Shown here: piece by piece, positions 35,729-45,298 of the stretch
Position numbering within the stretch: the first letter of the stretch is position 1
Layout of the letters: every line of letters begins with the position of its first letter
NCBI RefSeq assembly: GCF_004366715.1
Contig: NZ_SOQZ01000002.1
Location: forward strand, 62,001 to 126,000
DNA length: 64,000 nt
Direction of reading: 5' to 3'
Origin: Meridianimaribacter flavus
Lineage (GTDB): Bacteria; Bacteroidota; Bacteroidia; Flavobacteriales; Flavobacteriaceae
The notes under the pieces: generated by a model
Databases searched by the model: none
What the model saw: the letters and a program-made list of their open reading frames with translations, nothing else
Told to the model about the DNA's origin: nothing
Position numbers and translations under genes: made by a program

Positions 35729-36469
35729 ATGAATAGCTTAAAAATATCTTGTGTAGCAGTAGATGACGAGCCTATGGCTTTAAATTTAGTTGAAAGCTAT
35801 ATTGAAAAAACACCATTCTTAGAACTCAAAACCAAATGCAGTAGCGCTATTGAGGCAATGCAATACATTAATGAACACCCTGTAGACCTACTGTTTTTGG
35901 ATATACAAATGCCTGATTTAACCGGAATAGAGTTCTCAAAAATGCTCCCAAAAAATACACGAGTAATTTTCACAACTGCTTTTGATCATTATGCTTTAGA
36001 CGGTTTTAAAGTAGATGCTATAGATTACTTGTTAAAACCTTTTGATTATGCCGAATTTTTAACCGCAGCTAACAAAGCGTTAAAATGGTTTGAATTGTTA
36101 AATGGAAAAACCAAACAGCCTGAAATCGTCTCTAAGGAAAAAGAATTTTTATTTGTAAAATCAGAATACAAACAACTACGTATTAAACTTGCGGATGTAT
36201 TGTATTTTGAAGGCTTAAAAGACTACATTAAAATTTGGTTAAAAGACGAACCTAAGCCAATTCTAACCTTAATGAGTTTAAAATCTTTAGAACAAGAATT
36301 ACCAGAAACTCAATTTATGCGTGTACATCGTTCTTTTATTGTGTCTTTAAATAATATTGATGTTATTGAGCGTAGCCAAATTATTATCAACAAGCAACGT
36401 ATTACTGTATCTGAACAATACAAGACTAAATTCTTAGAGTTTATAAATAACAACTCCTTAAACTTATAA
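35729..36469 (+). CDS. LytTR-type response regulator
   Basis: The 246-residue protein has a receiver domain (AVDDEPMALNLVE at the start, phosphorylated Asp in LLFLDIQMPDLTG near 57, TTAFDHYALDGFKVDAIDYLLKPF) and a C-terminal LytTR DNA-binding domain (FLFVKSEYKQLRIKLADVLYFEGL, MRVHRSFIVSLNNI). It is the last gene of the six-gene operon and probably regulates it. Confidence 0.94.
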   Translation: MNSLKISCVAVDDEPMALNLVESYIEKTPFLELKTKCSSAIEAMQYINEHPVDLLFLDIQMPDLTGIEFSKMLPKNTRVIFTTAFDHYALDGFKVDAIDYLLKPFDYAEFLTAANKALKWFELLNGKTKQPEIVSKEKEFLFVKSEYKQLRIKLADVLYFEGLKDYIKIWLKDEPKPILTLMSLKSLEQELPETQFMRVHRSFIVSLNNIDVIERSQIIINKQRITVSEQYKTKFLEFINNNSLNL

Positions 36470-36630
36470 CCATATTAGTTGTTAAGTCTATAAAATTACC
36501 TCATTTGTAGATACAACTAACCATTACTTCTATTTCATTCGTTTTAAACCTGTGTTCAAACTACATTTACTCTATAATCGTAAATACCTATTTACTACGA
36601 GAGCAACGTTTAATTAAAAACTAATGTATT

Positions 36631-37203
36631 ATGAAATCACTGTTTAAAAAAAGCATGTTACCTCTAGTACTGGTAATAGCAGTATCAACATCTTATAGTC
36701 AAACGCGAAGAAGTACAATTAATGAAAATAGCAGAACTTCAACTAGTACAAGAATTTCAAGTTCTAGAGTGACTTATAAAAAAGAAAAGACAAAAGTTGA
36801 ATCGGTAAGAACTATACCTAATAGAACTGTTTTAAAGCATAATGGACAAAGCTATTATTATGATAACAACAAGTATTATACACTCTCAAGAGGTCGTTAT
36901 ATTGTAATTGCTCCAAAAGTAGGTTTTAAAATAAAAGTATTACCTGCTAACCATAAACGTATCAGCCATAGAGGGTTTAATTATTATTACGCTAACGGTA
37001 TATTTTATGTTCACTTAAACAATGAATATGAAGTGGTTGACCCAGAAGTAGGAACCATTGTAAGTGAATTACCTTCTGGTTATGAAAAGGTAGTAATTGA
37101 CGGTCTTACATACTATGAATATGCAAATATTTTATACGAAAAGATACAAGTCAATGGTACTAGAGCTTATGAAGTTGTGGGTATTATAGATATAGCTTCT
37201 TAG
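36631..37203 (+). CDS. DUF6515 family secreted protein
   Basis: The 190-residue protein has a signal peptide (LVIAVSTSYSQ), a Ser/Thr/Arg-rich linker, and three similar short repeats with LKHNGQSYYYDNNKYYTLSR, HRGFNYYYANGIFYV and IDGLTYYEYANILYE, each followed by VxxxxGxxVxxLP. This tyrosine-rich pattern is that of DUF6515 proteins, exported proteins of unknown role in Bacteroidota. It lies 161 bp after the pump operon and ends at a shared terminator. Confidence 0.8.
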   Translation: MKSLFKKSMLPLVLVIAVSTSYSQTRRSTINENSRTSTSTRISSSRVTYKKEKTKVESVRTIPNRTVLKHNGQSYYYDNNKYYTLSRGRYIVIAPKVGFKIKVLPANHKRISHRGFNYYYANGIFYVHLNNEYEVVDPEVGTIVSELPSGYEKVVIDGLTYYEYANILYEKIQVNGTRAYEVVGIIDIAS

Positions 37204-37239
37204 AAGATTTTTTTATTAAGATTGGTTAGTTTTTTTAAA

Positions 37240-37278
37240 AAAAAGCCAGTTAGTTTATTAATTTCTAACTGGCTTTTT
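37240..37278. terminator. Bidirectional terminator between convergent genes
   Basis: Arms AAAAAGCCAGTTAG (37240-37253) and CTAACTGGCTTTTT (37265-37278) pair perfectly over 14 bp, with an A-run before and T-run after. It serves both the DUF6515 gene and the convergent T9SS cargo gene. Confidence 0.9.
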
Positions 37279-37296
37279 ATGTATTCAAGTTTTTTA

Positions 37297-40200
37297 TTAC
37301 TTCTTAACAATCTTCATTGCGATGTTTAACTCTGGGATGTTTAAAATATAAATACCTGATGCTAATGCCGACATATTGCCTATGGTTGTTCTACCATTAG
37401 TTAATGTCATTTCTTTACTGTACACTGTAGTTCCTAATAGGTTTACTATTTGAACAGTAGATTGAACCGAAGTTGGTAAACTAATTACTAAATTCAATTC
37501 GCTATTAAATGGAAGTGGAAATACTTTCACTTTACTTGTATTAGCGGTTAGGTCTTCAACACTAAGTGTAGGTCCTTGGTTACCTGGTGAACCAATAGCA
37601 GGTTCTCCCATATCGTTACCAGCTGTAGCAACTGGAGCGTAAGGTGCTTCTCCAATAATACTAAAGCCGCCTTTTTCAACATCATAAGACTGTCCTGGGT
37701 AAGCTGCCGTATCAGGATATGCTTCGGCATCAACAATAGTTCCTACAGTTAAAGGATTTCCAATCCATAGTGTTACCATATCACCACCACCAGAAAGACC
37801 AGCACCAGCGTATGTACCTATTTGCACATCAGTAAGGTTATAAACTCCTCCCCAAACAGCAATAAAGTTAGCTGTATCAGCAGCATCGATAGCTACAACA
37901 GACTCTCCTGGTTGTATTGAAGTAATACCACTTATTAATACAGCAGAAGCAGGATCTTGTGAATCATCATCAAAATATAATCCTCCCAAAGCTGGTGTCC
38001 AAGCTACTGGTCCGTTATTAGTAATTTCAAACCAGTCTGCTGTAAGGTTACTACCATCACCATTCCCTGGCCATATTTCAGTAATGTTTAAGATTGGACC
38101 AACAGGTTTATTGTATGCGTTAGGTGTGTTGATCGCTTCTCCTTCTACAGGAGTACCATCTGTAAAGCCTACAAGACCTTCACCATCAAAGTCATTTCTC
38201 ATCCAATCAGCAGTAGTATCAGTATCTACACCATTAGGAATACGAGAGGCACCACCAACTTGAAAACCAATACCATCAAAGTTTGGGTCTAAATCTAAAG
38301 CATATACTAAGTCAGTTGCTCCACCATCTGAACTTGCAATACCATCTACAATTGTATCCCAATACTCAACATCAATAACACCATCGTCATTAGTATCAAT
38401 ATCGTCACCAATAACTCCTGTAAAGTTTTCAACTAATAATAAAGTTATTGTTCCGTTTTCAATAATGTTTGCTTGTAGAGGTGTAGTCCAAAATCCGTTT
38501 TCGTCAGTAGTTCCTAAAGTAAAGGTACCATCATCTATTAATCCTGTTGAACCACTATCACCTTCGATTTCTACAACAGTATATGCTGAGTAATCAGTGA
38601 AAGGATCTCCATAGATTTCAATATATTCAGCAGTATCACCACCTGTGTGGTCAGCCACAAATTCATTGATAACAGGTGTATTAATCACTGGTTCAGTTAC
38701 AGCTCCTAGTGTTACTGTATCGCTTCTAAACTTTTTCCATTCAGCACGATGGTCTTTGTTTTCAGTTCCATCATTATAAATAACTGTAGCTCCTAAATCT
38801 ACTAATAGCTTCACAGTAGCAGTATCACCATCAGTACCAATAAAGGTTGAGCTTGGTAATGCTACTAAACCTTCAAAAGAACCACTTGTGTTTAACGCTG
38901 ATAAATCAGCACTTCTTAGTTCTGGTGTGTCCATTGCATTACCAGTCCATGTATATAATTTAAAGTCTGTTTGCACACTAAATGGACCACCAATTAGTAT
39001 ACATCCATCAGCATTACACTCCATGGTTCTTAAACTTCTTCCGTTTAAATCAATTAAAATAGGAGCTCCAAAAGTAGCAGAACCATCTGCCATTCCTGGT
39101 AAACTGGTAAAATTAGTAACAGGAATTACGATTGCTTTTCCTTCTGAAGTTGAACTACGCAATCCTAAATAAGCTGTTGTTGTACTATTTGGAGCTAAAG
39201 CTAATGCTTCAATTTCTAATATTGTACTCAAACCAAAAAAGTTAGCACCTAAGCCATGAGTATTACTGGCATCCCAAGCTAATAAGTCGTTATGTAAACT
39301 CATGTATTTATCGCCATAGGTAAGGGTAGAAGTAGCACCTGTTCCTGATAGAGTAGTGGTGAATATTAGAGATCTATCTTCTTCTGAAGTAGACCCAATC
39401 CAATAAATTGTGCTTCCTAATTGAAACGATCCTTCCAAATCAGCTTCTTCAGTAATACCAAGTGCAGTATTAAAATCTATTTCTTGAACTGGTAATCCTG
39501 AGTGATTTCCGTTATATAACCTTAAGGTTTGGTCTTCGTCATCACCAATCCAAATGTAATCGTCATCTATAGCAATACCTGTTGAACCATCAGACGCTCC
39601 TGTATGAAAACGACTTGTAGATGCTACTACAGAAGCTTCAGAAGCAGCATAACTAATGGTATAAGTTGCTGCATTCATATCAGTATCTTCAACAGTAACT
39701 GTAATAGTGGTAAACCCTAAAGCAATAGGAGTGATGGTAAGTTGGCGTTCGCCATTAGTTCCTGTTAATACTAGATTGGTATTAGGCACTATAGCTTCGT
39801 CGCTGCTAGTTGCTGTTACTACTAAATCGGCTAGTGGAGTTTCGGCATCATCAATTAAGAATGGAATACCTATTGTACTAGCAGGATCTGTAGGATCATT
39901 AATTACACCACTTACATAACCAGCATTTGTTTGCGGAAGGTTTAAATATGATGTTAAACTAGCTGTATTTACTTCAATAGTAAGGCTTGAAGGTGCTAAT
40001 GGACCCATATTACCAGGAGACCCAACAGCCGATTCATTCATATCATTACCAGCAGTAGCCACAGGTTCATAAGGTAACTCACCAATAACACTAAAGTCGC
40101 CTTTAGTAACGTTATAAGACTGACCAGAATTAAATTCGGTATCAGGATAGGCTTCAACATCTACAATAGCACTTGCATCCACAGGAGCTCCAATGCTCAT

Positions 40201-41136
40201 AAATAGTGTTACAGCGTCTCCGCCACCACCAAGACCAGCACCAGAGTAGGTACCAATTTGAACATTTGTTAAGTTATAGTATGCTCCCCAAACAGCAATA
40301 AACTCTGCAGTATCTGTATCGTCAATAGCTATCACAGCTTCACCAGGTTGAATACTAGTGATTCCGCTAATAAGCGCAGCATCTAAAGGATCTTCAGAAA
40401 CATCATCAAAGTAGAGGTCTCCAGATACAGGAGTCCATAGTCCAGGACCTAAATTGGTGATTTCAAACCAGTCGGCAGTAAGGTTATCACCTTCACCATT
40501 CCCAGGCCATATTTCGGTGATTTGTAAATTTGGTAGAGCAGGACCCATATTACCAGGAGACCCAACAGCCGATTCATTCATATCATTACCAGCAGTAGCC
40601 ACAGGTTCATAAGGTAGCTCACCAATAACACTAAAGTCGCCTTTAGTAACGTCATAAGACTGACCAGGATTAAATTCGGTATCAGGATAGGCTTCAACAT
40701 CTACAATAGCACTTGCATCCACAGGAGCTCCAACACTCATAAATAGCGTTACAGCGTCTCCGCCACCACCAAGACCAGCACCAGAGTAGGTACCAACTTG
40801 AACATTTGTTAAGTTATAGTATGCTCCCCAAACTGCGATAAACTCTGCAGTATCTGTATCGTCAATAGCTATAACAGCCTCACCTGGTTGAATACTAGTG
40901 ATTCCGCTAATAAGCGCAGCATCTAAAGGATCTTCAGAAACATCATCAAAGTAAAGGTCACCCATAGCAGGTGTCCAAGCAACATCACCAACATTGGTGA
41001 TTTCAAACCAGTCGGCAGTAAGATTATCACCATCGCCATTTCCAGGCCATATTTCAGTAATTTGTAAAGAAACCTGCGAGAAACCAGCAAAATAAGTCAA
41101 TAACAGGGCACTAAAAAGTGTAATTTTTTTGTACAT
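37297..41136 (-). CDS. T9SS cargo protein with lamin-tail-like repeats
   Basis: The 1279-residue protein has a signal peptide (ending AGFSQ), two near-identical 180-residue lamin-tail-like (LTD) units (about 22-380), a beta domain (about 385-500), a DUF3616-like region (about 505-790; GRSLRTMECNADGCILIGGP), another LTD-like unit (about 825-1000), a more divergent copy of the first unit (about 1005-1190), and a C-terminal type A sorting domain (about 1203-1279; VFPLPFNSELNLVIS, LASGIYILNI). It should leave the cell by type IX secretion and stay on the surface or be released. LTD units in secreted bacterial proteins are often linked to extracellular DNA or polymer processing; no nuclease motif is seen here. 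Confidence 0.85.
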   Translation of the reverse strand: MYKKITLFSALLLTYFAGFSQVSLQITEIWPGNGDGDNLTADWFEITNVGDVAWTPAMGDLYFDDVSEDPLDAALISGITSIQPGEAVIAIDDTDTAEFIAVWGAYYNLTNVQVGTYSGAGLGGGGDAVTLFMSVGAPVDASAIVDVEAYPDTEFNPGQSYDVTKGDFSVIGELPYEPVATAGNDMNESAVGSPGNMGPALPNLQITEIWPGNGEGDNLTADWFEITNLGPGLWTPVSGDLYFDDVSEDPLDAALISGITSIQPGEAVIAIDDTDTAEFIAVWGAYYNLTNVQIGTYSGAGLGGGGDAVTLFMSIGAPVDASAIVDVEAYPDTEFNSGQSYNVTKGDFSVIGELPYEPVATAGNDMNESAVGSPGNMGPLAPSSLTIEVNTASLTSYLNLPQTNAGYVSGVINDPTDPASTIGIPFLIDDAETPLADLVVTATSSDEAIVPNTNLVLTGTNGERQLTITPIALGFTTITVTVEDTDMNAATYTISYAASEASVVASTSRFHTGASDGSTGIAIDDDYIWIGDDEDQTLRLYNGNHSGLPVQEIDFNTALGITEEADLEGSFQLGSTIYWIGSTSEEDRSLIFTTTLSGTGATSTLTYGDKYMSLHNDLLAWDASNTHGLGANFFGLSTILEIEALALAPNSTTTAYLGLRSSTSEGKAIVIPVTNFTSLPGMADGSATFGAPILIDLNGRSLRTMECNADGCILIGGPFSVQTDFKLYTWTGNAMDTPELRSADLSALNTSGSFEGLVALPSSTFIGTDGDTATVKLLVDLGATVIYNDGTENKDHRAEWKKFRSDTVTLGAVTEPVINTPVINEFVADHTGGDTAEYIEIYGDPFTDYSAYTVVEIEGDSGSTGLIDDGTFTLGTTDENGFWTTPLQANIIENGTITLLLVENFTGVIGDDIDTNDDGVIDVEYWDTIVDGIASSDGGATDLVYALDLDPNFDGIGFQVGGASRIPNGVDTDTTADWMRNDFDGEGLVGFTDGTPVEGEAINTPNAYNKPVGPILNITEIWPGNGDGSNLTADWFEITNNGPVAWTPALGGLYFDDDSQDPASAVLISGITSIQPGESVVAIDAADTANFIAVWGGVYNLTDVQIGTYAGAGLSGGGDMVTLWIGNPLTVGTIVDAEAYPDTAAYPGQSYDVEKGGFSIIGEAPYAPVATAGNDMGEPAIGSPGNQGPTLSVEDLTANTSKVKVFPLPFNSELNLVISLPTSVQSTVQIVNLLGTTVYSKEMTLTNGRTTIGNMSALASGIYILNIPELNIAMKIVKK
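40001..41080 (-). repeat. 540-bp tandem direct repeat inside T9SS gene
   Basis: Two in-frame 540-bp units (40001-40540 and 40541-41080) encode near-identical LTD modules. The DNA match is very high; for example GGACCCATATTACCAGGAGA occurs at 40001 and again at 40541, and most differences are single bases. A third protein-level copy (37560-38095) is clearly more divergent. Confidence 0.9.
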
Positions 41137-42041
41137 AATGTTTGTTTTGGATTAAATGCTGAAATTACTCGTGACATATTATTACAATTGTAACTAAACA
41201 TTATGTATTGGTTAACTAGAGAGATTTTAGAGTTAAATAATTGTTGTGTAGTATATAATACACAACACTAATAGATTAAATGGCATTAGTAAACTATGAG
41301 TTGTAGTTTGAAGTTTGTAGTAGTATTGATTAAGCAATGAATAGGTTATTACTATATAAAATTCTATTTTACATAATATAAATTATAGAACAAATGTTTA
41401 TTTTTATTATTTATAACAAAGAAGCATAATGGTATTCCATTTGTAAGCTATAATGATATTATGTAAAATATCCCAGAAGCTACACGTTACTATTGAATCA
41501 TTGTAACTTGAGCAACTAAACAAAATCGGTCTGCTACGCAGCGTTAATTCATTTGTATCTATAATTTGCCGTTATGTAAAATATCCGCTGCCAACGTTGA
41601 TTGCTTTATAAAACCAAATTGCTGGATGCAATTTATTTTAAACACAATTTCCAGCCGCTTGCCAGCGCATTATAAAAGCTCTGCTTTTCGTCTTGTTGTA
41701 AAATTTGCGTATTCAATAAAATATACGTAACAAAAAATTTTACACGATTCTCGTCAACTTGCCACAAGAGTATAAAATTTCTCTGTGAGCAAATTTCTAT
41801 ACACTTGTTCTATGTAGAACTCTAATTCAAGTTTTCTTTCAGAACTATTAAGATTATGTAGAAATATTATGTAAAGTAGAAATCCTTAAGAAACTGTATT
41901 ACTAAACCCCTAAAATATGACCGCTCCACTCTCCTATTGTTTTAACCAAAGTTTTATGAGGTCATTTAAAACACTCAAATCATATTAAATTATTAAAGTA
42001 TATTTTCATAAATTACAATTTATAAATATTTAAGAATTATT
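41137..42041. other. Gene-free AT-rich region, 905 bp
   Basis: No ORF with recognisable features was found on either strand. It contains the promoter region of the T9SS gene at its left end, a perfect 8-bp stem (GTTGTGTA/TACACAAC, 41243-41266), two copies of TTATGTAAAATATCC (41459-41473 and 41572-41586), and an inverted pair around 41630-41670 (GCTGG and CCAGC flanks). It may be decayed mobile or cassette DNA, or encode an unrecognised RNA; I see no firm support for either. Confidence 0.5.
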
Positions 42042-42767
42042 ATGACCAGAGACTTATCTGAAGAAACACTTGTTGTTGTACCAGCTTACAATGCTCATAA
42101 TACTATACATAAAGTAATAGAACAAATATTTCAAAGTGGATTTAAAGAGATAATAATTAGTGATGATTGTAGCGCAATACCAATCTTACCAATTTTAAGT
42201 TCTTTTAAAAATCAAATAATTCTTATTGAACAACCAAAAAATTTAGGTTATGGAGGAAACCAAAAATTCTTATATGAATATGCATTAAAAAATAATTATA
42301 ATTATATTGTTATGATTCATGGAGATTTGCAATATACTCCAACACTAATTCCTTCATTAGTAACAATGTTAAAATATGCAAAATACGACTTTGTATTTGG
42401 TTCAAGAATATTAGGAGGAAATGCGATTAAAAATGGAATGCCAATAATTAAATACATAGCAAATAGATGTCTTACATTATTTCAAAATATATTAACTGGT
42501 TATAAACTTTCAGAATATCATAGTGGATTAAGAGCATACAATATTGAAACATTAAAAAATATAAAATTTCATGAATTTTCAAATAATTTTATATTTGACA
42601 ATCAAATGCTTTTGGCAATAATAAAAAACAAATATAAAATTGGAGAAGTTTCTTGTACAACTAAATATGATACTAACTCATCATCAATAAGTTATAAGGA
42701 ATCTACTATTTATGCATTTGGAGTCATAAAGCTAACCTTAATTCATTTTTTTAAAAACATTCTTTAA
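42042..42767 (+). CDS. GT2 glycosyltransferase, polyprenyl-phosphate sugar synthase-like
   Basis: The 241-residue protein has the GT-A fold of family 2: VVVPAYNAHNTIHKVIEQIF at the start, EIIISDDCS, NLGYGGNQKFLYEYAL, and the metal-binding HGDLQY where DPM1-like enzymes have DxD/DAD. Later VFGSRILGG and YHSGLRAYN fit the same group. It should transfer a sugar from a nucleotide donor to a lipid phosphate. It lacks membrane helices. Its 3' end overlaps the convergent membrane-protein gene by 17 bp. Confidence 0.85.
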   Translation: MTRDLSEETLVVVPAYNAHNTIHKVIEQIFQSGFKEIIISDDCSAIPILPILSSFKNQIILIEQPKNLGYGGNQKFLYEYALKNNYNYIVMIHGDLQYTPTLIPSLVTMLKYAKYDFVFGSRILGGNAIKNGMPIIKYIANRCLTLFQNILTGYKLSEYHSGLRAYNIETLKNIKFHEFSNNFIFDNQMLLAIIKNKYKIGEVSCTTKYDTNSSSISYKESTIYAFGVIKLTLIHFFKNIL

Positions 42768-44193
42768 AATAATAAACCTTAACACCATTAGATGAGAGTT
42801 CATCGATTAATTCAAACTCATAAACTTCATTAAAACTATCTATATCAATAATATCAAATCTGTTTATTAATATATTTTCTTTGTCTTTATGAAATTCTAA
42901 ATAATTCTTTTGTGCAGAAATAATATCTATTAATTTATTATTAGAATTCAACATTGAAATTAAAACAAAATTATCATGAATTGCTATTTTTTTATCGCCT
43001 TTTGGTAATAAATCAATTTTTTTATTAACACTATGATATTCTGTAAATTCTTCTCGACCAAATTCTTTTAACATATCAAAGTTGTTAAAAGTTAAAAATA
43101 AACACATAATAAGCGTTAAAGGATAAACTATATTTTTAAATATCTGATTATTATTCTTTTTGCCAAAAATCATATATCCTATTAACAACGGAAGAGTATT
43201 AAACATATATCTAAAACTTTCAAAATGTGTTATTTTTCCGGCTTCAATTGCATATTGTCCTCTATAATGAAAACTATATAGTATGATAAAAGCTAACCAA
43301 ATTGAAATTAAAATCAATGAATTTTTTGATGGTTTTTTTGATAACAATATGAAAATTAAGAGTATAAAAAAACCATCAAACCTAAAAAATGAAACTAAAT
43401 ATGTTGGAAATTGAAAAATGAAATAATCAATAGAAAAAGTACTCCTACCTAAATAGTTAGCTTCTAACCCTTCTGTATAAAAGGGGTTAATGATGTATTG
43501 CGATAAAATCAAGCAAAAAATGAAAAACAAAAATCCTAGATTTCTGGCTAGAGATTTAGGGTTTATAAGAATTAAAGTGCTAAGATAAATGAGGTTCTCT
43601 CTTTTGACAACAACTAATAATAAAAGTAAGGCAAAAGAAACCCATAACCACAATTTATTCCTTTTTAGTATATGTTGATGGAGACTTAATATAAAAATTA
43701 AAGCTACGCAAAATGATAAGTTTTCTATTAATCCACTATTTAGTACATAAACAACAGGTAAACAAGATATAAATGAAAACATAAGAGTTATGCCTAATAA
43801 ATTATCTTTATATAATACAAAAATCAATAAAAAACATAATCCAAATAAAAGTGCATTTCCAAATTTATGTATTAAATATTGGTTTTGTACGTCGAAAATT
43901 TTTGCAACTGTAAACAGGTATGCAGAATAGCTAACATAATGTCCTGTATAAGATGAGACAGATATGCATTTACCATTAACTCTTGATTCACATCCTTGTG
44001 TCCTAAACTCTTTTATAAAAGGGATTAAATTCTCCTGACTAGAAACGTGAGAACTTATAAAAGAATCTTCATATTCGAATCCATAAAATTTTATTGATTG
44101 AAGTGGCTTGAATACTATAGCTAATCCTAAAACTAGTATAATACCCATTAGGTAAAACCTATGGCTTTTCCAAAAATGGCTTAACTTTAGCAT
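42751..44193 (-). CDS. Polytopic membrane protein, GT-C-like, end of Hxs operon
   Basis: The 480-residue protein has about ten to eleven membrane helices spread through residues 15-385, and a soluble C-terminal 90 residues. An extracytoplasmic loop after the first helix contains YEDSFISSHV, which recalls the acidic first loop of GT-C glycosyltransferases, but no family is firmly recognised. The start at 44193 overlaps the end of the HxsC gene by 35 bp; a second ATG at 44148 would avoid the overlap. It is probably cotranscribed with hxsADBC. Confidence 0.65.
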   Translation of the reverse strand: MLKLSHFWKSHRFYLMGIILVLGLAIVFKPLQSIKFYGFEYEDSFISSHVSSQENLIPFIKEFRTQGCESRVNGKCISVSSYTGHYVSYSAYLFTVAKIFDVQNQYLIHKFGNALLFGLCFLLIFVLYKDNLLGITLMFSFISCLPVVYVLNSGLIENLSFCVALIFILSLHQHILKRNKLWLWVSFALLLLLVVVKRENLIYLSTLILINPKSLARNLGFLFFIFCLILSQYIINPFYTEGLEANYLGRSTFSIDYFIFQFPTYLVSFFRFDGFFILLIFILLSKKPSKNSLILISIWLAFIILYSFHYRGQYAIEAGKITHFESFRYMFNTLPLLIGYMIFGKKNNNQIFKNIVYPLTLIMCLFLTFNNFDMLKEFGREEFTEYHSVNKKIDLLPKGDKKIAIHDNFVLISMLNSNNKLIDIISAQKNYLEFHKDKENILINRFDIIDIDSFNEVYEFELIDELSSNGVKVYYFKECF

Positions 44194-45298
44194 ATTTTAT
44201 ATTCCAAGTAAAGAATCCAGAGCAATCTTTTTTCATTAAGCATCTCTCACATTCAGGTTTAAAACTGTTTTTCCAATCAGAAATTGATTGTTTAGCATAA
44301 CTCCAAAGTGATTCTGGAATATGACATAAAGGTGTATTATATATTGAAACATTATACTTCCAACTAGAAAGAAATTTTAATGAGGCAAGAAGATTTTCTT
44401 CTGCCATAGTTGTATTTTCTTCAATTAGTTCAGATTTATTAGCTTTAGTATAACCAATAATTTCTAACCCCATAAAAGTCACATGATAAACAAATGGAAA
44501 ATTTTTATGTATAAATTTAGAAAGTGATAACAATCTAGGGTTCGAGAGTTTATGCAATACAACCCTTATTTCAACAGGAAAACCTAAACTACTTATTTTA
44601 TGAATACCTAAACAAGTTTGATAAAATGCATCTTTAGCTTGAACTATATGATCATGTATTTTGTATACATCTGAATATAAAGGAATTGCAAAAACTACAT
44701 TTTTTCTGTACCTAATATTACTTAAAGTATCAATTACATTTTCTAGGGCTAGCATTCTTCCGTTTGACAAAATTGTTATTAATAAATCCGGAAATTTATC
44801 AAGTATTTTGTTAATTAATAAGACTAACCTTTCACCTAATAAAGTTGGTTCACCACCTGTAATTGTTAAGTGTCTAGGAGAATTATTTAATAAATCTATA
44901 GTATAATTCCAAATAAGATAATTTTCTAAAGTATCGTCCACATCTAAAGGTGGTTGACTGCACATCAAACAATTTGAATTACATCTAATTGTTGCAAAGA
45001 TAAAATTGTTGTTACTTTTAGTTCTATATACAGACCTAATTTTAGAGTTTTTGACAGAAATAATATCACCAATTTCTATATCATTAAGCCCTTTTATATT
45101 AGAAAGAGAATTATCTTCTAATCTATCAGTGCTATCCAGATAGAATAATTTAAATCTATCAGTTTTCAAGTCTTTTCCTTCTAAAATAACGGATAATTCT
45201 TGATTTTTAATTTCTTTAGATATAACACGACCAACAAATAATTCACTACTTGACATGTGTATTTTCCCTTTCCAAGAAAGTTTAATTTCCTCATTCAT
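44159..45298 (-). CDS. hxsC: His-Xaa-Ser system radical SAM maturase HxsC
   Basis: The 379-residue protein has a radical SAM cluster motif in TIRCNSNCLMCSQPP near residue 105 (CxxxCxxC) and TITGGEPTLLGE downstream. A C-terminal cysteine group (CERCLMKKDCSGFF, near 348) probably binds an extra iron-sulfur cluster. The CNSNC-MCSQPP wording is characteristic of HxsC, one of the paired radical SAM enzymes of the Hxs system. It overlaps hxsB by 8 bp. Confidence 0.88.
   Translation of the reverse strand: MNEEIKLSWKGKIHMSSSELFVGRVISKEIKNQELSVILEGKDLKTDRFKLFYLDSTDRLEDNSLSNIKGLNDIEIGDIISVKNSKIRSVYRTKSNNNFIFATIRCNSNCLMCSQPPLDVDDTLENYLIWNYTIDLLNNSPRHLTITGGEPTLLGERLVLLINKILDKFPDLLITILSNGRMLALENVIDTLSNIRYRKNVVFAIPLYSDVYKIHDHIVQAKDAFYQTCLGIHKISSLGFPVEIRVVLHKLSNPRLLSLSKFIHKNFPFVYHVTFMGLEIIGYTKANKSELIEENTTMAEENLLASLKFLSSWKYNVSIYNTPLCHIPESLWSYAKQSISDWKNSFKPECERCLMKKDCSGFFTWNIKYAKVKPFLEKP

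Noticed and set aside
41581-41680. Possible further attC-like site (CTGCCAACGTTGA near 41589)
   Set aside because: A TGCCAAC is present, but I found no matching R' or paired inner boxes, and there is no flanking cassette gene.
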